Shown: positions 25,654 through 34,158, numbered from the stretch's first letter. The stretch is 64,000 nt of DNA from CAZMCC01 sp964564695 (GCA_964564695.1 CAZMCC010000002.1:17398-81397); one strand, 5' to 3'. Made by a program: numbers and translations. Notes: generated by a model not told the origin, from the letters alone.

Positions 25654-27036
25654 ATGCCCCTCCTCCGCCCCCGCGTGCTGGTCGCCTTCGTCATCGGCGT
25701 GGTCGCCCTGGCGTGCCTCGCCGGCGGCGCCCCGCCCAGGCTCGAATCCGCCGTCCCCGACGAAGCCGACGCCGTCGACGCCGCGGTGTGCAAGGAGATC
25801 GTCCTCACCTTCGACCAACCCATGAGCACCGGCGGCCAGTCGATCTGCGGCGGCGGGCCGACCTTTCCCGTGTTCGACGGCAAGCCCGTGTGGCGCGACG
25901 ACCGCACCTTCGTCATCCCCGTCAAGCTCGAGCCCGGCCACGCGTACAACTTCAGCGTGAACTGCCCGTCGGCCCTGAAGTTCCGCTCGGCCGCGGGCCA
26001 GCCCGCCGAGATCCGGCCCATCTCGTTCCGCACGCTTGCCCCCGGCGAGGCGGCGCCCGCGCTCGCGCCGGCCGACGCAAAGAAGGCGGCCCAGGCCCTG
26101 CAGGCTGCGGTGATGACGCGGTACAGCTATCGCGACCGGCTGCGGGTCGACTGGCCGGCCGCGTTCGCGGCGGCCGCACCGAAGCTCGAGAGCGCAACTA
26201 CGCCCGCCGCGTTCGCCCGCGCCGCCGCCGAGGTGCTTTCCCGGGCCCAGGACCCGCACGTCCTCGTGCGCGTCGGCCCCGCGACGATCCCCACGCACCG
26301 GCGCAACGTCGCGCTCAACTTCGATCCCCAGCGCCTCGCCACCGCCCTCCCCAACCTCACGCGCCACAACAACACCGTGGCGACCGGCTCCTTCCCCGAC
26401 GGCATCGGTTACATCCTGATCGCGAGTTGGCCCGGCGGCCCCGACGCCGAGGCCGCCCTCGCCCCCGCCCACGAAGCGCTCACAACGTTCGCGAGCGCCC
26501 CCGGCCTCATCATCGACGTCCGCCCCAACGGCGGGGGCGACGAGCTCACCGCCGGACGGATCGCCGCCCGCTTCATCGACAAGCCGCTCGTCTACTCGCG
26601 CAACGACTACCTCGACGCGAGCGCCCCCGGCGGGTTCTCGCAGAAGATCGACCGCACGATCCAGCCCGCGGCATCCGGCGCCGGCCCAAGCGTCACGGCC
26701 CGGACCGCCGTCCTCATCGGCCCCGCGTGCCTCAGCTCGAACGAGTCGTTCATCGCCATGATGCAGCCCGAGCTCCCCGGCCCCGGCGTCGATGTCGCCG
26801 GCCTTCCCCACGTGCTCGTCGGAGACACGACCGGCGGGTCGAGCGGCAATCCCAAGCCGCACGACCTGGGCATCGGCGTGACCGTGATCCTCCCGTCGTG
26901 GCGCGACTACCTGGTGAACGGGACCATGCTCGAGGGGCGGGGGATCACGCCGGGCATCGCTGTCAACTGGACGCCGGGACCGGGTGATCCGGTGCTAGAG
27001 AGGGCGGTGGAGTGGTTGCGGTCGCGAGCACGTTAG
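25654..27036 (+). CDS. S41-like serine protease with N-terminal Ig-like domain
   Basis: Encodes 460 residues with a signal or lipoprotein-like leader (VLVAFVIGVVALACLAGG). Residues about 30-125 form a Big_5-type Ig-like domain (EIVLTFDQPMSTGGQS). The C-terminal half has peptidase S41 marks: GYILIASW, IIDVRPNGGGDE, then TAVLIGPACLSSNESFIAMM with the candidate nucleophile Ser, and GDTTGGSSGNP. It probably cleaves peptides in the periplasm or at the cell surface. No PDZ domain is visible. The ATG at 25654 was chosen for the leader. Confidence 0.8.
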   Translation: MPLLRPRVLVAFVIGVVALACLAGGAPPRLESAVPDEADAVDAAVCKEIVLTFDQPMSTGGQSICGGGPTFPVFDGKPVWRDDRTFVIPVKLEPGHAYNFSVNCPSALKFRSAAGQPAEIRPISFRTLAPGEAAPALAPADAKKAAQALQAAVMTRYSYRDRLRVDWPAAFAAAAPKLESATTPAAFARAAAEVLSRAQDPHVLVRVGPATIPTHRRNVALNFDPQRLATALPNLTRHNNTVATGSFPDGIGYILIASWPGGPDAEAALAPAHEALTTFASAPGLIIDVRPNGGGDELTAGRIAARFIDKPLVYSRNDYLDASAPGGFSQKIDRTIQPAASGAGPSVTARTAVLIGPACLSSNESFIAMMQPELPGPGVDVAGLPHVLVGDTTGGSSGNPKPHDLGIGVTVILPSWRDYLVNGTMLEGRGITPGIAVNWTPGPGDPVLERAVEWLRSRAR

Positions 27037-27135
27037 GTTGGGGAACTGACGCGGCTCTGGGTGAGTGAACCTACGTGCACTTGCAACAAGTTCGGTTGTC
27101 AGGTTATCATCCGGCCGCAACGAGAAGGCCTACGG

Positions 27136-28344
27136 ATGACAACCCCAACCGACAACCCCGTCAACTCAGATCCCCACTACAGCGACGGTGTCTTCGTCAT
27201 GCTGGATGTCGTCGGCTTTTCGAAGCTGCAGCAGCATCAGCAGGTCTACGTCGTTCGGCGACTCTGGGACTTTCTGGGTGCTCACCCGACCATCACCGGC
27301 AACCCGCGTGCGCTCGTCAACTGTACCGGAGATGGCATGCTCTTCGCCTGCCCCGCAGACCCGGAGAAGGTGCGCGAGCAGGACATCGTCGAGCTCGTGA
27401 GGGGGTGCATGGATCACATGCGCGGCGGCGACCCGTCGGCGCATCTGCGCGCGGGTATTCACCGGGGGCCGTACACCGCGCAGAAGCTGCCAGGGCTTGA
27501 GCGCCCGCAGGCGATCGGCTCCGGCCCCAATGAGTGCGCCAGGATCTGCTCGATCGGCGATGCGGGGCACGTGGTTGTTTCCGACTGGTTCTGCACCCGA
27601 TGGGCCGTCCCCCAGCCCGGCGCGCTGAACCTCTTCAAGCACAAGGATGGACCCTTTAGCGTGCCGGTCAAGCACGGCGTGCAGCTGAACGTGCGCCTCT
27701 ACGTCGGCGGAACCGCCACCGACGGCGACGCGCCACCGCCCGAGCGGATCTCCACTCTCGATCTCGTGGAAAGCCGTCTCTTTGAGCTGCTGGCGGAGCT
27801 TGAGGAGTTCTTCCTCCAGTTCCTCATAGAGCACGGGGGGAAGAAGGCGGGCATCACGTCGAAAGTCCTGCGACCCCGTATCTCAATATTTGGCGTCGAC
27901 TTGTCCGGCAAGCCGATGCTTCGCCCGACGACATTTCGGTACTGCCGCCACGACACGAGGAAGGCGACTGGGCGAGGAACGTCATACTCCGCCCATCAGC
28001 CGTGCGAAGGGCCAGTAGGGATGGCGTACATCAGCCGAGGCGTGGTGGCGATCAACGACTTGCCCGATCCCGTGAACGAGTTTCCCAAGTACGCCCGCCG
28101 GCTGGAGAAGAAGTTCAATCTTGAAAAAGACAAGGTGCAGAACTTCGCGGTGATGGCACGGTCGTTCGTTGCCTTTCCATTCGGCCTGTCTGATAACGAA
28201 AAAGCGCCCATCGACGGCGTGGTGTGCGTCGACACCCTGTCGCCGCTTTCGCACATAAGCCACCGAAACCTATGTCAAGTTGGAGAAGATCTTTGGCATA
28301 TGTACAAGCTCGTTCTCGCCGGACTCTACAGGCTTCGCGCATGA
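27136..28344 (+). CDS. Class III nucleotide cyclase-like protein with GAF-like C-terminus
   Basis: Encodes 402 residues. Residues 15-150 match a class III cyclase homology domain: VFVMLDVVGFSK carries metal-binding Asp24, NCTGDGMLFA carries Asp66, and GSGPNECARI supplies the transition-state Asn132 and Arg136. The residues just before that motif (RPQAIGSG) differ from the usual adenylate or guanylate specificity pattern, so the nucleotide is open. A Leu/Glu-rich helix (LFELLAELEEFFLQFLIE) links to a GAF-like domain ending FVAFPFGLSDNEKAPIDGVV. The ATG at 27136 follows an AGAAGG site; a GTG at 27061 is an alternative. Base composition is lower in GC than the neighbours. A Pycsar-type defence cyclase is one option, but no typical TIR or membrane effector adjoins it. 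Confidence 0.72.
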   Translation: MTTPTDNPVNSDPHYSDGVFVMLDVVGFSKLQQHQQVYVVRRLWDFLGAHPTITGNPRALVNCTGDGMLFACPADPEKVREQDIVELVRGCMDHMRGGDPSAHLRAGIHRGPYTAQKLPGLERPQAIGSGPNECARICSIGDAGHVVVSDWFCTRWAVPQPGALNLFKHKDGPFSVPVKHGVQLNVRLYVGGTATDGDAPPPERISTLDLVESRLFELLAELEEFFLQFLIEHGGKKAGITSKVLRPRISIFGVDLSGKPMLRPTTFRYCRHDTRKATGRGTSYSAHQPCEGPVGMAYISRGVVAINDLPDPVNEFPKYARRLEKKFNLEKDKVQNFAVMARSFVAFPFGLSDNEKAPIDGVVCVDTLSPLSHISHRNLCQVGEDLWHMYKLVLAGLYRLRA

Positions 28345-28402
28345 AACAGGACGCGCGTCGATCTGACTCCTACAATCGTGCGTACAAGGGGAGGGATCAG
28401 CA

Positions 28403-28555
28403 ATGCCGAAGCTACTAGGCTCGAAGCGATTGTTCAAGACGAAAAAGAGGCGGGCCAAGCTCGGAAAGCTCAAGAAGAGCCGCGTCAAGCCTGCTCGGAC
28501 TATCAATGATTTGAAGTTGTCCGTTGTCTTTGCGGACGTTCACGTCGGCGGTTGA
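28403..28555 (+). CDS. 50-residue Lys/Arg-rich mini-protein
   Basis: Encodes 50 residues: a strongly basic first half (KRLFKTKKRRAKLGKLKK) and a neutral second half (INDLKLSVVFADVHVGG). A strong GGGGAGGGA ribosome-binding site lies 7 bases before the ATG, supporting a real gene. It starts 58 bases after the cyclase-like gene on the same strand and may share its transcript. I recognise no family. RNA or DNA binding or a membrane-active peptide are guesses from charge only. Its DNA is more AT-rich than surrounding genes. Confidence 0.5.
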   Translation: MPKLLGSKRLFKTKKRRAKLGKLKKSRVKPARTINDLKLSVVFADVHVGG

Positions 28556-28607
28556 TTGCCCCGGCCTTGGCGTAGCGAGTTCATGTTTGGGCCGGCGCCA
28601 GGTCGGG

Positions 28608-30878
28608 CTAGTTGCCCGCCCCCGCCATCGCCTCGCGCATGAGCACCTCGAACGTGCCCTCGCGTTCGGGGCCGTCGGCGTGCTCGTCCCCGGGCGGGGG
28701 CGTGCGGAGCGTGTACACGCCGTCGGGCCCGAGCTCCCACGCGCGGCGCTGGTCGCGGAGCATGACGTCGAGCACGCGGCTGAGCACGGCCCGGTTCTCG
28801 CGCGTGCGCACCGGATACGCGCTTTCCACGCGATTGGACAGGTTGCGGTACATCCAGTCCGCGCTCGCGACGTACCAGTCGCCCTCGAGCGGGTCGGCGT
28901 GGCCTGCGCCGAAGTGGAAGATCCGCGAGTGCTCGAGGAACCGCCCCACCACGCTCACGACGCGGATGTTGGTGCTCATCCCCGCCACGCCCGGACGCAG
29001 GCAGCAGAACCCGCGGACCAGGAGAGTCACGTCCACGCCCGCCTCGCTCGCGGCGTACAGCGCCTCCATCACATCCGTGTCGGCGAACGCATTCATCTTG
29101 CAGATGATCCGCCCGCCCACGGCGCGCTTGCCCTGCGCGTGCTCGAGCGCAAACTGGCGTTCGCGGTCGATGAGCTCGACAAAGCGCCGGCGCATCGTCA
29201 TCGGGGCCACCAGCAGCGAGCGGAACTCCTGCTTGCGGCTGCGCCCGGTGAGGAAGTTGAACAGGTCCACCACGTCGTCGGTGAGCGTCGGGTCGGCGGT
29301 GAAGAGGCTGACGTCGGTGTACAGCTGGGCCGTCTTGGGGTGGTAGTTGCCGGTGCCCAGGTGGGCGTAGCTGCGGAGCATCGGGCGCCCCTGCTCGTCG
29401 GTCTCGCGCCGGACCACGAGGGCGGCCTTGCAGTGGGTTTTGAGGCCGACGACGCCGTAGGCCACGTGCACGCCCGCGTTCTCGAGCATCTGGGCGAAGC
29501 GCACGTTGCTCTGCTCGTCGAAGCGGGCCCGGAGTTCGACGAGGCAGGCGACCTGTTTGCCGCTCTCGGCGGCCCGGATGAGGGCGCCGATGAACGGGGA
29601 GTCGCGGCTCGTGCGGTAGATCGTCTGCTTGATCGCCAGCACGTTGGGGTCGCGGGCCGCCTCGGAGATGAACCGCTGGGCGCTCGCCTCAAAGCTCTCG
29701 TACGGATGGTGCACCAGCAGGTCGCCCTTGCGGATGACGCTGAAGATGTCCTCGGCCTTGTCCTCGAGCCGGCGCGGCGTGATCGGGCGCCACGGCTTGT
29801 TCTTCAGCTCCGGCCGGTCGAGGTCCACGATCTCGTTGAGGTCCGTGTAGTCGAGCGTGCCGACCCGCTCCTGCACGTCCAGCGGCGTCAGCTCGAGCTC
29901 CTCCATCATCGGCCCGAGCATCCGCCAGCTCATGCCCTTGGTGACTTCGAGGCGCACGGCCTCGGCGAAGCGCCGCTTCTTCAGCTGCGCCTCCACGAGC
30001 TCGAGCAGATTGTCAGTATCGTCGTCGTCCTCGGTCGTCACCTCGGCGTTGCGGTAGACGCGGAAGTACGCCGCCTCCACGATCCGCATCCCCGGGAACA
30101 GGTCGTCGAGGTTGTTGCGGATGACCTCCGAGAGGTGCACGAAGCGCCCGCGCCCGACGTTGCTCCCGCCGCCCGCGGCCCCGCCGCTCATGCCGTCGGT
30201 ACCTTCGGGGATTCGGGCCCACTGACGCGCCATTCCCGGCACCTTCACGCGCGCGAACATCGGCTCGGCGTGGTCGCTGTCGGTCACGAGCACGCCCACG
30301 TTCTCCGACAGGTTCGAGATGAACGGGAAGCGGTGCCCGGGGTCGACGGCCAGGGGCGTCAGCACCGGGAAGACCTCGCGGGCGAACCACGTGTCCACGT
30401 TCCGCCGGTCGTCGGCGCTCAGCTCGGAATATCCCAGCAGCTCGATCCCCTCGCCCGCGAGCGCGGGCCGGATCTGCTCCTCGAAGCAGCGGGTCTGGAG
30501 CTCCTGCAGCTGGCGGATCGACTCGCGCACCGCGTCGAACAGCGACGCCACCGGCCAGGGCTCGAGCTCGGTCGGCCCCTCGCCGCTGCGAAGGCGCTGG
30601 CGCAGCCACCCCACCCGCTTCATCATGAACTCGTCGAGGTTGTTCGAGAAGATCGAGACGAACTTCACCCGCTCGAGCAGCGGCTGCCCCTCGTCCATCG
30701 CGAGTTGCAGCACCCGCCGGTTGAACTCCAGCCACGACAGGTCGCGGCTGAACATCCGGCTGCCGCCGCCAACCCCGGCGACGTCCGGGCGCGGCGGGCT
30801 CGACTCCCACGCTCTGGGCGTACGTGCCCCCGTTCCCGTTCCACTTCTCGCCGGTGTCCCGTTCGACCCCTTCGACAT
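28608..30878 (-). CDS. ppk1: Polyphosphate kinase 1
   Basis: Encodes 756 residues. It reversibly polymerises the gamma-phosphate of ATP into polyphosphate. The N-terminal domain opens FSRDLSWLEFNRRVLQLA and SIFSNNLDEFMMKRVGWL. The catalytic core has AIKQTIYRTS, GLKTHCKAALVVRRE with the autophosphorylated His, and YAHLGTGNYHPKTAQLYTDV. The ATG at 30878 follows a GAGGGAGAGG site, so it is preferred over 30917, which would overlap queD. It is the second gene of a queD-ppk1 operon with a 19-base gap. Confidence 0.94.
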   Translation of the reverse strand: MSKGSNGTPARSGTGTGARTPRAWESSPPRPDVAGVGGGSRMFSRDLSWLEFNRRVLQLAMDEGQPLLERVKFVSIFSNNLDEFMMKRVGWLRQRLRSGEGPTELEPWPVASLFDAVRESIRQLQELQTRCFEEQIRPALAGEGIELLGYSELSADDRRNVDTWFAREVFPVLTPLAVDPGHRFPFISNLSENVGVLVTDSDHAEPMFARVKVPGMARQWARIPEGTDGMSGGAAGGGSNVGRGRFVHLSEVIRNNLDDLFPGMRIVEAAYFRVYRNAEVTTEDDDDTDNLLELVEAQLKKRRFAEAVRLEVTKGMSWRMLGPMMEELELTPLDVQERVGTLDYTDLNEIVDLDRPELKNKPWRPITPRRLEDKAEDIFSVIRKGDLLVHHPYESFEASAQRFISEAARDPNVLAIKQTIYRTSRDSPFIGALIRAAESGKQVACLVELRARFDEQSNVRFAQMLENAGVHVAYGVVGLKTHCKAALVVRRETDEQGRPMLRSYAHLGTGNYHPKTAQLYTDVSLFTADPTLTDDVVDLFNFLTGRSRKQEFRSLLVAPMTMRRRFVELIDRERQFALEHAQGKRAVGGRIICKMNAFADTDVMEALYAASEAGVDVTLLVRGFCCLRPGVAGMSTNIRVVSVVGRFLEHSRIFHFGAGHADPLEGDWYVASADWMYRNLSNRVESAYPVRTRENRAVLSRVLDVMLRDQRRAWELGPDGVYTLRTPPPGDEHADGPEREGTFEVLMREAMAGAGN

Positions 30879-30897
30879 TGCGATTGCCTCTCCCTCT

Positions 30898-31299
30898 TTA
30901 GCCGCGGGCTCCGACAAAGTACCGCGCCGTGCACCCGGGGGCCTCGGTCACGCTCACCCAGCCGACGTGTACGCCCCGGGCACGCCCGGCGTTCCCGGTG
31001 ATCGCCTGCAACCCCTCCGCCAGCTCCTCGCCGATCCGCTTGGCGACGTTCTCCGCCGAGGGGTTGATTCGGTCGAACGGCACCACCCCGTTCAGGTCCG
31101 CGTTGTCCCAGGGCCGGACAATCTCCCGCAGCCGGTGCTCCACGGCGTGGAAGTCGACCAGCAGCCCGTCGGCGTCGAGCGATTCCCCCGAAATCGCCGC
31201 CTCGACATGCCAGTTGTGCCCGTGCACGGGCTCACGCACCCCGCCGATCTCGAGCGAGTGGGCCGCACAGAACACCGTTTGGACACGGATTTCAAACAC
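30898..31299 (-). CDS. queD: 6-carboxy-tetrahydropterin synthase / PTPS family
   Basis: Encodes 133 residues of the 6-pyruvoyl-tetrahydropterin synthase fold. Zinc ligands are His in FCAAHSL and the pair in VHGHNWHVE; the catalytic Cys is in FCAAHS; DFHAVEHRLREIV and a late Glu in VTEAPGCTARY complete the site. Short QueD-type members convert dihydroneopterin triphosphate to carboxytetrahydropterin for queuosine. It precedes ppk1 on the minus strand and is divergent from a methyltransferase gene. Confidence 0.88.
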   Translation of the reverse strand: MFEIRVQTVFCAAHSLEIGGVREPVHGHNWHVEAAISGESLDADGLLVDFHAVEHRLREIVRPWDNADLNGVVPFDRINPSAENVAKRIGEELAEGLQAITGNAGRARGVHVGWVSVTEAPGCTARYFVGARG

Positions 31300-31329
31300 G
31301 CCGGATGGTAGGGGTGCCTCACCGGCTGC

Positions 31330-31353
31330 CCCGGCGGAGCCCTGTCCGCCGGG
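31330..31353. repeat. Short hairpin, copy 2 of the 22-45 element
   Basis: CCCGGCGGA and TCCGCCGGG with a 6-base loop, as at 22-45. It lies in the 90-base divergent region between queD and the methyltransferase gene. Confidence 0.6.
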
Positions 31354-31389
31354 TTGGCTCCGCTCACGTGTGCCGATCTATCCTCGCAA

Positions 31390-32307
31390 ATGCCCCACGA
31401 TCCCCGGACCACATCAGGCCTGGCCCCCCTGCCGGGCGTTGACCCGGCCGAGAAGCAGTACATCCTGGGAACGGACCAGGCCGAGCTCGACCGGCTCGGC
31501 CTGCAGCACCGCCTGTGGGCGGACGCGGCCCACAGCCTGTGGCGCCGCGGCGACCTGCAGCCGGGCCGCCGCGTGCTCGACGTCGGCTCGGGACCGGGAC
31601 ACGGGTCTTTCGACCTCGCCGGGCTGGTGGCAGGCGTCGGTGGGGGGGCCGGCCAGGGGCAGCGCGGGCAGGTGGTGGCGGTCGACCAGTCGGCCGGGTT
31701 CATCCAGTGGCTCAACGCTCAGGCGGCCGTCCGCGGGTTCGAACACCTCAGAGGCCACGTCGGTGATGTGATGGATCTCAAGGGCGCGCTCGCGCGAGTG
31801 CCGGGGCTGGCGCCGGGGTCGTTCGACGCCGCGTACGCCCGGTGGGTGCTGTGCTTCGTCCCGGATCCCGCGGCGGTGGTCCGCGGGGTCGCGGCCATGC
31901 TCCGGCCCGGCGGCGTGTTCATGGTGCAGGACTACTTCAACTACGAGGCGATGACCACCGCCCCGCGCGGGCACGCGTTCGCGCGGGCCGTGAAGGCCAC
32001 GGGCGAGTCGTGGCGTTCCCGCGGCGGCGACCCGGACCTGGTCGCCCGCCTCCCGGCCCTGATGCAGCAGGCGGGTCTGCGCGTGACGCACCTCGACTGT
32101 CACCAGCGGCTCGCCCGCCCGGGCGACCCGATGTGGCAGTGGCCGACGACCTTCTGGCGCAACTTCGTGCCCCAGCTCATCAAGCTCGGCCTGCTCCCCG
32201 AGGGCTTCATGGCCGAGTGGGACCGCGAGTGGAACGAGCTCGAGCGCACCCCCGGCGCGTTCTGCGTGCTGCCGACCGTCTACGACGTGATCGGCGTCAA
32301 GGAATAA
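31390..32307 (+). CDS. SAM-dependent class I methyltransferase
   Basis: Encodes 305 residues. Motif I is RVLDVGSGPGHGSFDLA, the acidic SAM-binding end of strand 2 is VVAVDQSAGF, and the post-I region includes HVGDVMDL and MLRPGGVFMVQDYF. The C-terminal half (FWRNFVPQLIKLGLLPEGF) is not tied to a substrate class I know. The ATG at 31390 gives MPHDPRTTSG. The stop codon lies inside the left arm of a long inverted repeat. Small-molecule methylation is likely but unproven. Confidence 0.82.
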   Translation: MPHDPRTTSGLAPLPGVDPAEKQYILGTDQAELDRLGLQHRLWADAAHSLWRRGDLQPGRRVLDVGSGPGHGSFDLAGLVAGVGGGAGQGQRGQVVAVDQSAGFIQWLNAQAAVRGFEHLRGHVGDVMDLKGALARVPGLAPGSFDAAYARWVLCFVPDPAAVVRGVAAMLRPGGVFMVQDYFNYEAMTTAPRGHAFARAVKATGESWRSRGGDPDLVARLPALMQQAGLRVTHLDCHQRLARPGDPMWQWPTTFWRNFVPQLIKLGLLPEGFMAEWDREWNELERTPGAFCVLPTVYDVIGVKE

Positions 32308-32395
32308 GAGCCCAGAGCGGCAGCGACGGGCCACGGCGACGTCGTTATCGCGACGGAGGTCGCCGTGGCCAGTCGCTGCCGCTCCTGGCTCTTAT
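32305..32395. repeat. Long imperfect inverted repeat with 35-bp arms
   Basis: The left arm (32305-32339, beginning TAAGAGCCCAGAGCGGCAGC) pairs with the right arm (32361-32395, ending GCTCCTGGCTCTTA) with about three mismatches. A small inner CGTCG/CGACG stem lies between. It begins at the methyltransferase stop and ends 83 bases before motA. There is no U-tract. It may act as a bidirectional RNA hairpin or be a miniature mobile repeat. Confidence 0.8.
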
Positions 32396-32477
32396 CACCC
32401 CACCCCAAGTCGCTTCCCGGACCAGCCGATAGCGGAGGCGGGGAGCCAGCCGCGACGGGCCCCGGAGGAGACGCCGC

Positions 32478-33260
32478 ATGGACAAAGCCAGTGTTATTGG
32501 CGTCATCATCGGGGTGGTGTGCTGCCTCATCGTCGGCTACAAGGCCAGCCACGGCGACTGGATCGTCTTCTGGTCCGAGAAGGGCGCGTGGATGGTGTTC
32601 GGCGGCACCACCTCGGTCGTCTTCATGGCCATGCCCATGGCCCGCATCAAGTGCATCCCCGGCTACATCAAGAGCTTCCTGTTCACCAAGGGCAAGAGCC
32701 CCATCGAAGTCGTCAAGATCATGGGCGAGCTCGGCGAGAAGTCGCGCCGCGAGGGCATCCTCTCCCTCGAGGCCGACATCGAGAAGATCAACGACCCCTT
32801 CCTCTCCGCCGGCCTCAAGATGGCCATCGACGGCTCCGCCCCCGAGACCATCGAGCAGACCCTCCGCCTCGAGGTCCTCGCCATGCAGGACCGGCACAAG
32901 GCCGGCAAGAAGTTCTTCGACCTCATCAAGCTCTATGCGCCCGGCTACGGGCTCGTGGCCACGCTCATCGGCCAGATCGGTATGTTCTCCGGTCTCGGCG
33001 ATGCGTCGATCTCATACCTGGGCCACATGCTCGCGGTCGCCGTCGTTGCGACCATGTACGGCACCATCCTCGCGAACGCCGTCGCCGGCCCCATGGGCGA
33101 CAAGCTCGCGCTCCGCTCGGGCGAAGAGATCCTCGGACGCGAGATGATGCTCCAGGGCATCCTCTCGATCCAGTCGGGCGACAACCCGCGCGTCACCATG
33201 GACAAGATGCTCGCCTTCATCCCGCCCCCGGCCCGCAGGCCCTTCCGCGAAGCCGCGTGA
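32478..33260 (+). CDS. motA: MotA/TolQ/ExbB-type proton channel protein (MotA)
   Basis: Encodes 260 residues with four membrane helices (about residues 5-22, 34-52, 150-170 and 180-205) and a cytoplasmic loop between helices 2 and 3. GAWMVFGGTTSVVFMAMP, ILSLEADIEKINDPFLSAGL and YAPGYGLVATLIGQIGMF are typical of MotA stators, and ending LAFIPPPARRPF matches the family. With MotB it forms the ion-driven stator of the flagellar motor. It starts 83 bases after a long inverted repeat, and motB follows 47 bases later. Confidence 0.88.
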   Translation: MDKASVIGVIIGVVCCLIVGYKASHGDWIVFWSEKGAWMVFGGTTSVVFMAMPMARIKCIPGYIKSFLFTKGKSPIEVVKIMGELGEKSRREGILSLEADIEKINDPFLSAGLKMAIDGSAPETIEQTLRLEVLAMQDRHKAGKKFFDLIKLYAPGYGLVATLIGQIGMFSGLGDASISYLGHMLAVAVVATMYGTILANAVAGPMGDKLALRSGEEILGREMMLQGILSIQSGDNPRVTMDKMLAFIPPPARRPFREAA

Positions 33261-33266
33261 TCCCCG

Positions 33267-33305
33267 CCTTCCCCTGATCCCTGGCCCCTGACCCCTGGTC
33301 CCTCC
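33267..33305 (+). repeat. CCCTGGCCCCTGA element before motB
   Basis: CCCCTGATCCCTGGCCCCTG and ACCCCTGG units fill the motA-motB gap up to the motB ATG. It is the second copy of the element at 4437-4474. Confidence 0.6.
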
Positions 33306-33306
33306 C

Positions 33307-34158
33307 ATGGCCGACCACGAGAACGAACATCACGAAGGCGGCGGCGGCCACGCCGAGGGTGAGCACCCCAAAGGTGGGCACGGCGGTGGCGGCCATGGCG
33401 GCGGCGGGCACGGCGGCGAAGAGCACGAGGGCGGCGCACCCGAGTGGCTCATCTCCTTCGCCGACAACGTCATGCTCCAGATGGGCTTCTTCGTCATCCT
33501 CCTCGCCCTCAACATGGGCGAGAAGGCCACCGGCCCGCAGAGCGGTGGCGACGGCGAGGGCCAGGCCAGCCCCGCCATGATGGACTTCGCCATCGCCGTC
33601 CGCGAGGCCTTCAACAACCCCGTCGACCTCAACTCGTCGAACCCCGCCGACCAGGTGCTCATCCGGCGCATCAAGCAGAAGGAGGCCTACGGCGACCCGA
33701 CGGAAAACGGGCCACCGGGTAAGAAGCAGGACCAGAGCTCACTGCGCCCCAGCGACTACGTCAACACCGTCGGCCTGGTCGAATTCGATCGCAAGGAGAC
33801 CGCCATCCCCTTCGAGGGCGCCGAGACCATCTTCGAGGTCGCCAAGCGCATCAGCGGCCATAGGTTCGTCATCGAGGTCCGGGGCTATGTCAGCGCCGCC
33901 GAGTCCGCCGAGAGCAAGGACGACCGCGGGATGACCCTCAGCTTCGAGCGGGCCATGGCCGTGGCCAAGCAGCTGGAGGCCGACGGGGTCAACTGGCGGC
34001 AGTTGCGGGTGATCGCCGGCGGGGACACCCAGCGGATGACCGGGCGGGCCAGCGGCACGAACCAGCACCGCACGAACCAGCGGGTGGAGATCATCCAGAC
34101 CGAGGAAACCATGCCGGACGACCCGTATTCCCACGAAACCCAGGACGAGGGGGAGTGA
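33307..34158 (+). CDS. motB: MotB-like flagellar stator protein with His/Gly-rich N-terminus
   Basis: Encodes 283 residues. The single membrane helix (APEWLISFADNVMLQMGFFV) holds the conserved proton-binding Asp in SFAD. The OmpA-like peptidoglycan-binding domain covers about residues 150-270 (FVIEVRGYVSAAES, FERAMAVAKQLEADG, NQRVEII). The unusual part is residues 4-42, built almost only of His, Gly and Glu (HHEGGGGHAEGEH, GGHGGGGHGGGGHGGEEHEG), where other MotB proteins have a short basic tail. This segment could bind metal in the cytoplasm. It follows motA and a repeat element takes the place of the Shine-Dalgarno site. Confidence 0.86.
   Translation: MADHENEHHEGGGGHAEGEHPKGGHGGGGHGGGGHGGEEHEGGAPEWLISFADNVMLQMGFFVILLALNMGEKATGPQSGGDGEGQASPAMMDFAIAVREAFNNPVDLNSSNPADQVLIRRIKQKEAYGDPTENGPPGKKQDQSSLRPSDYVNTVGLVEFDRKETAIPFEGAETIFEVAKRISGHRFVIEVRGYVSAAESAESKDDRGMTLSFERAMAVAKQLEADGVNWRQLRVIAGGDTQRMTGRASGTNQHRTNQRVEIIQTEETMPDDPYSHETQDEGE

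Noticed and set aside
27136..28555. Firm call of a Pycsar defence system
   Set aside because: The cyclase domain is supportable, but no TIR, membrane or other known effector adjoins it and nucleotide specificity cannot be read by eye. It is kept as a candidate only.
28524..31001. An 825-codon plus-strand frame opposite ppk1
   Set aside because: Antisense shadow of ppk1, whose catalytic motifs are intact on the minus strand.
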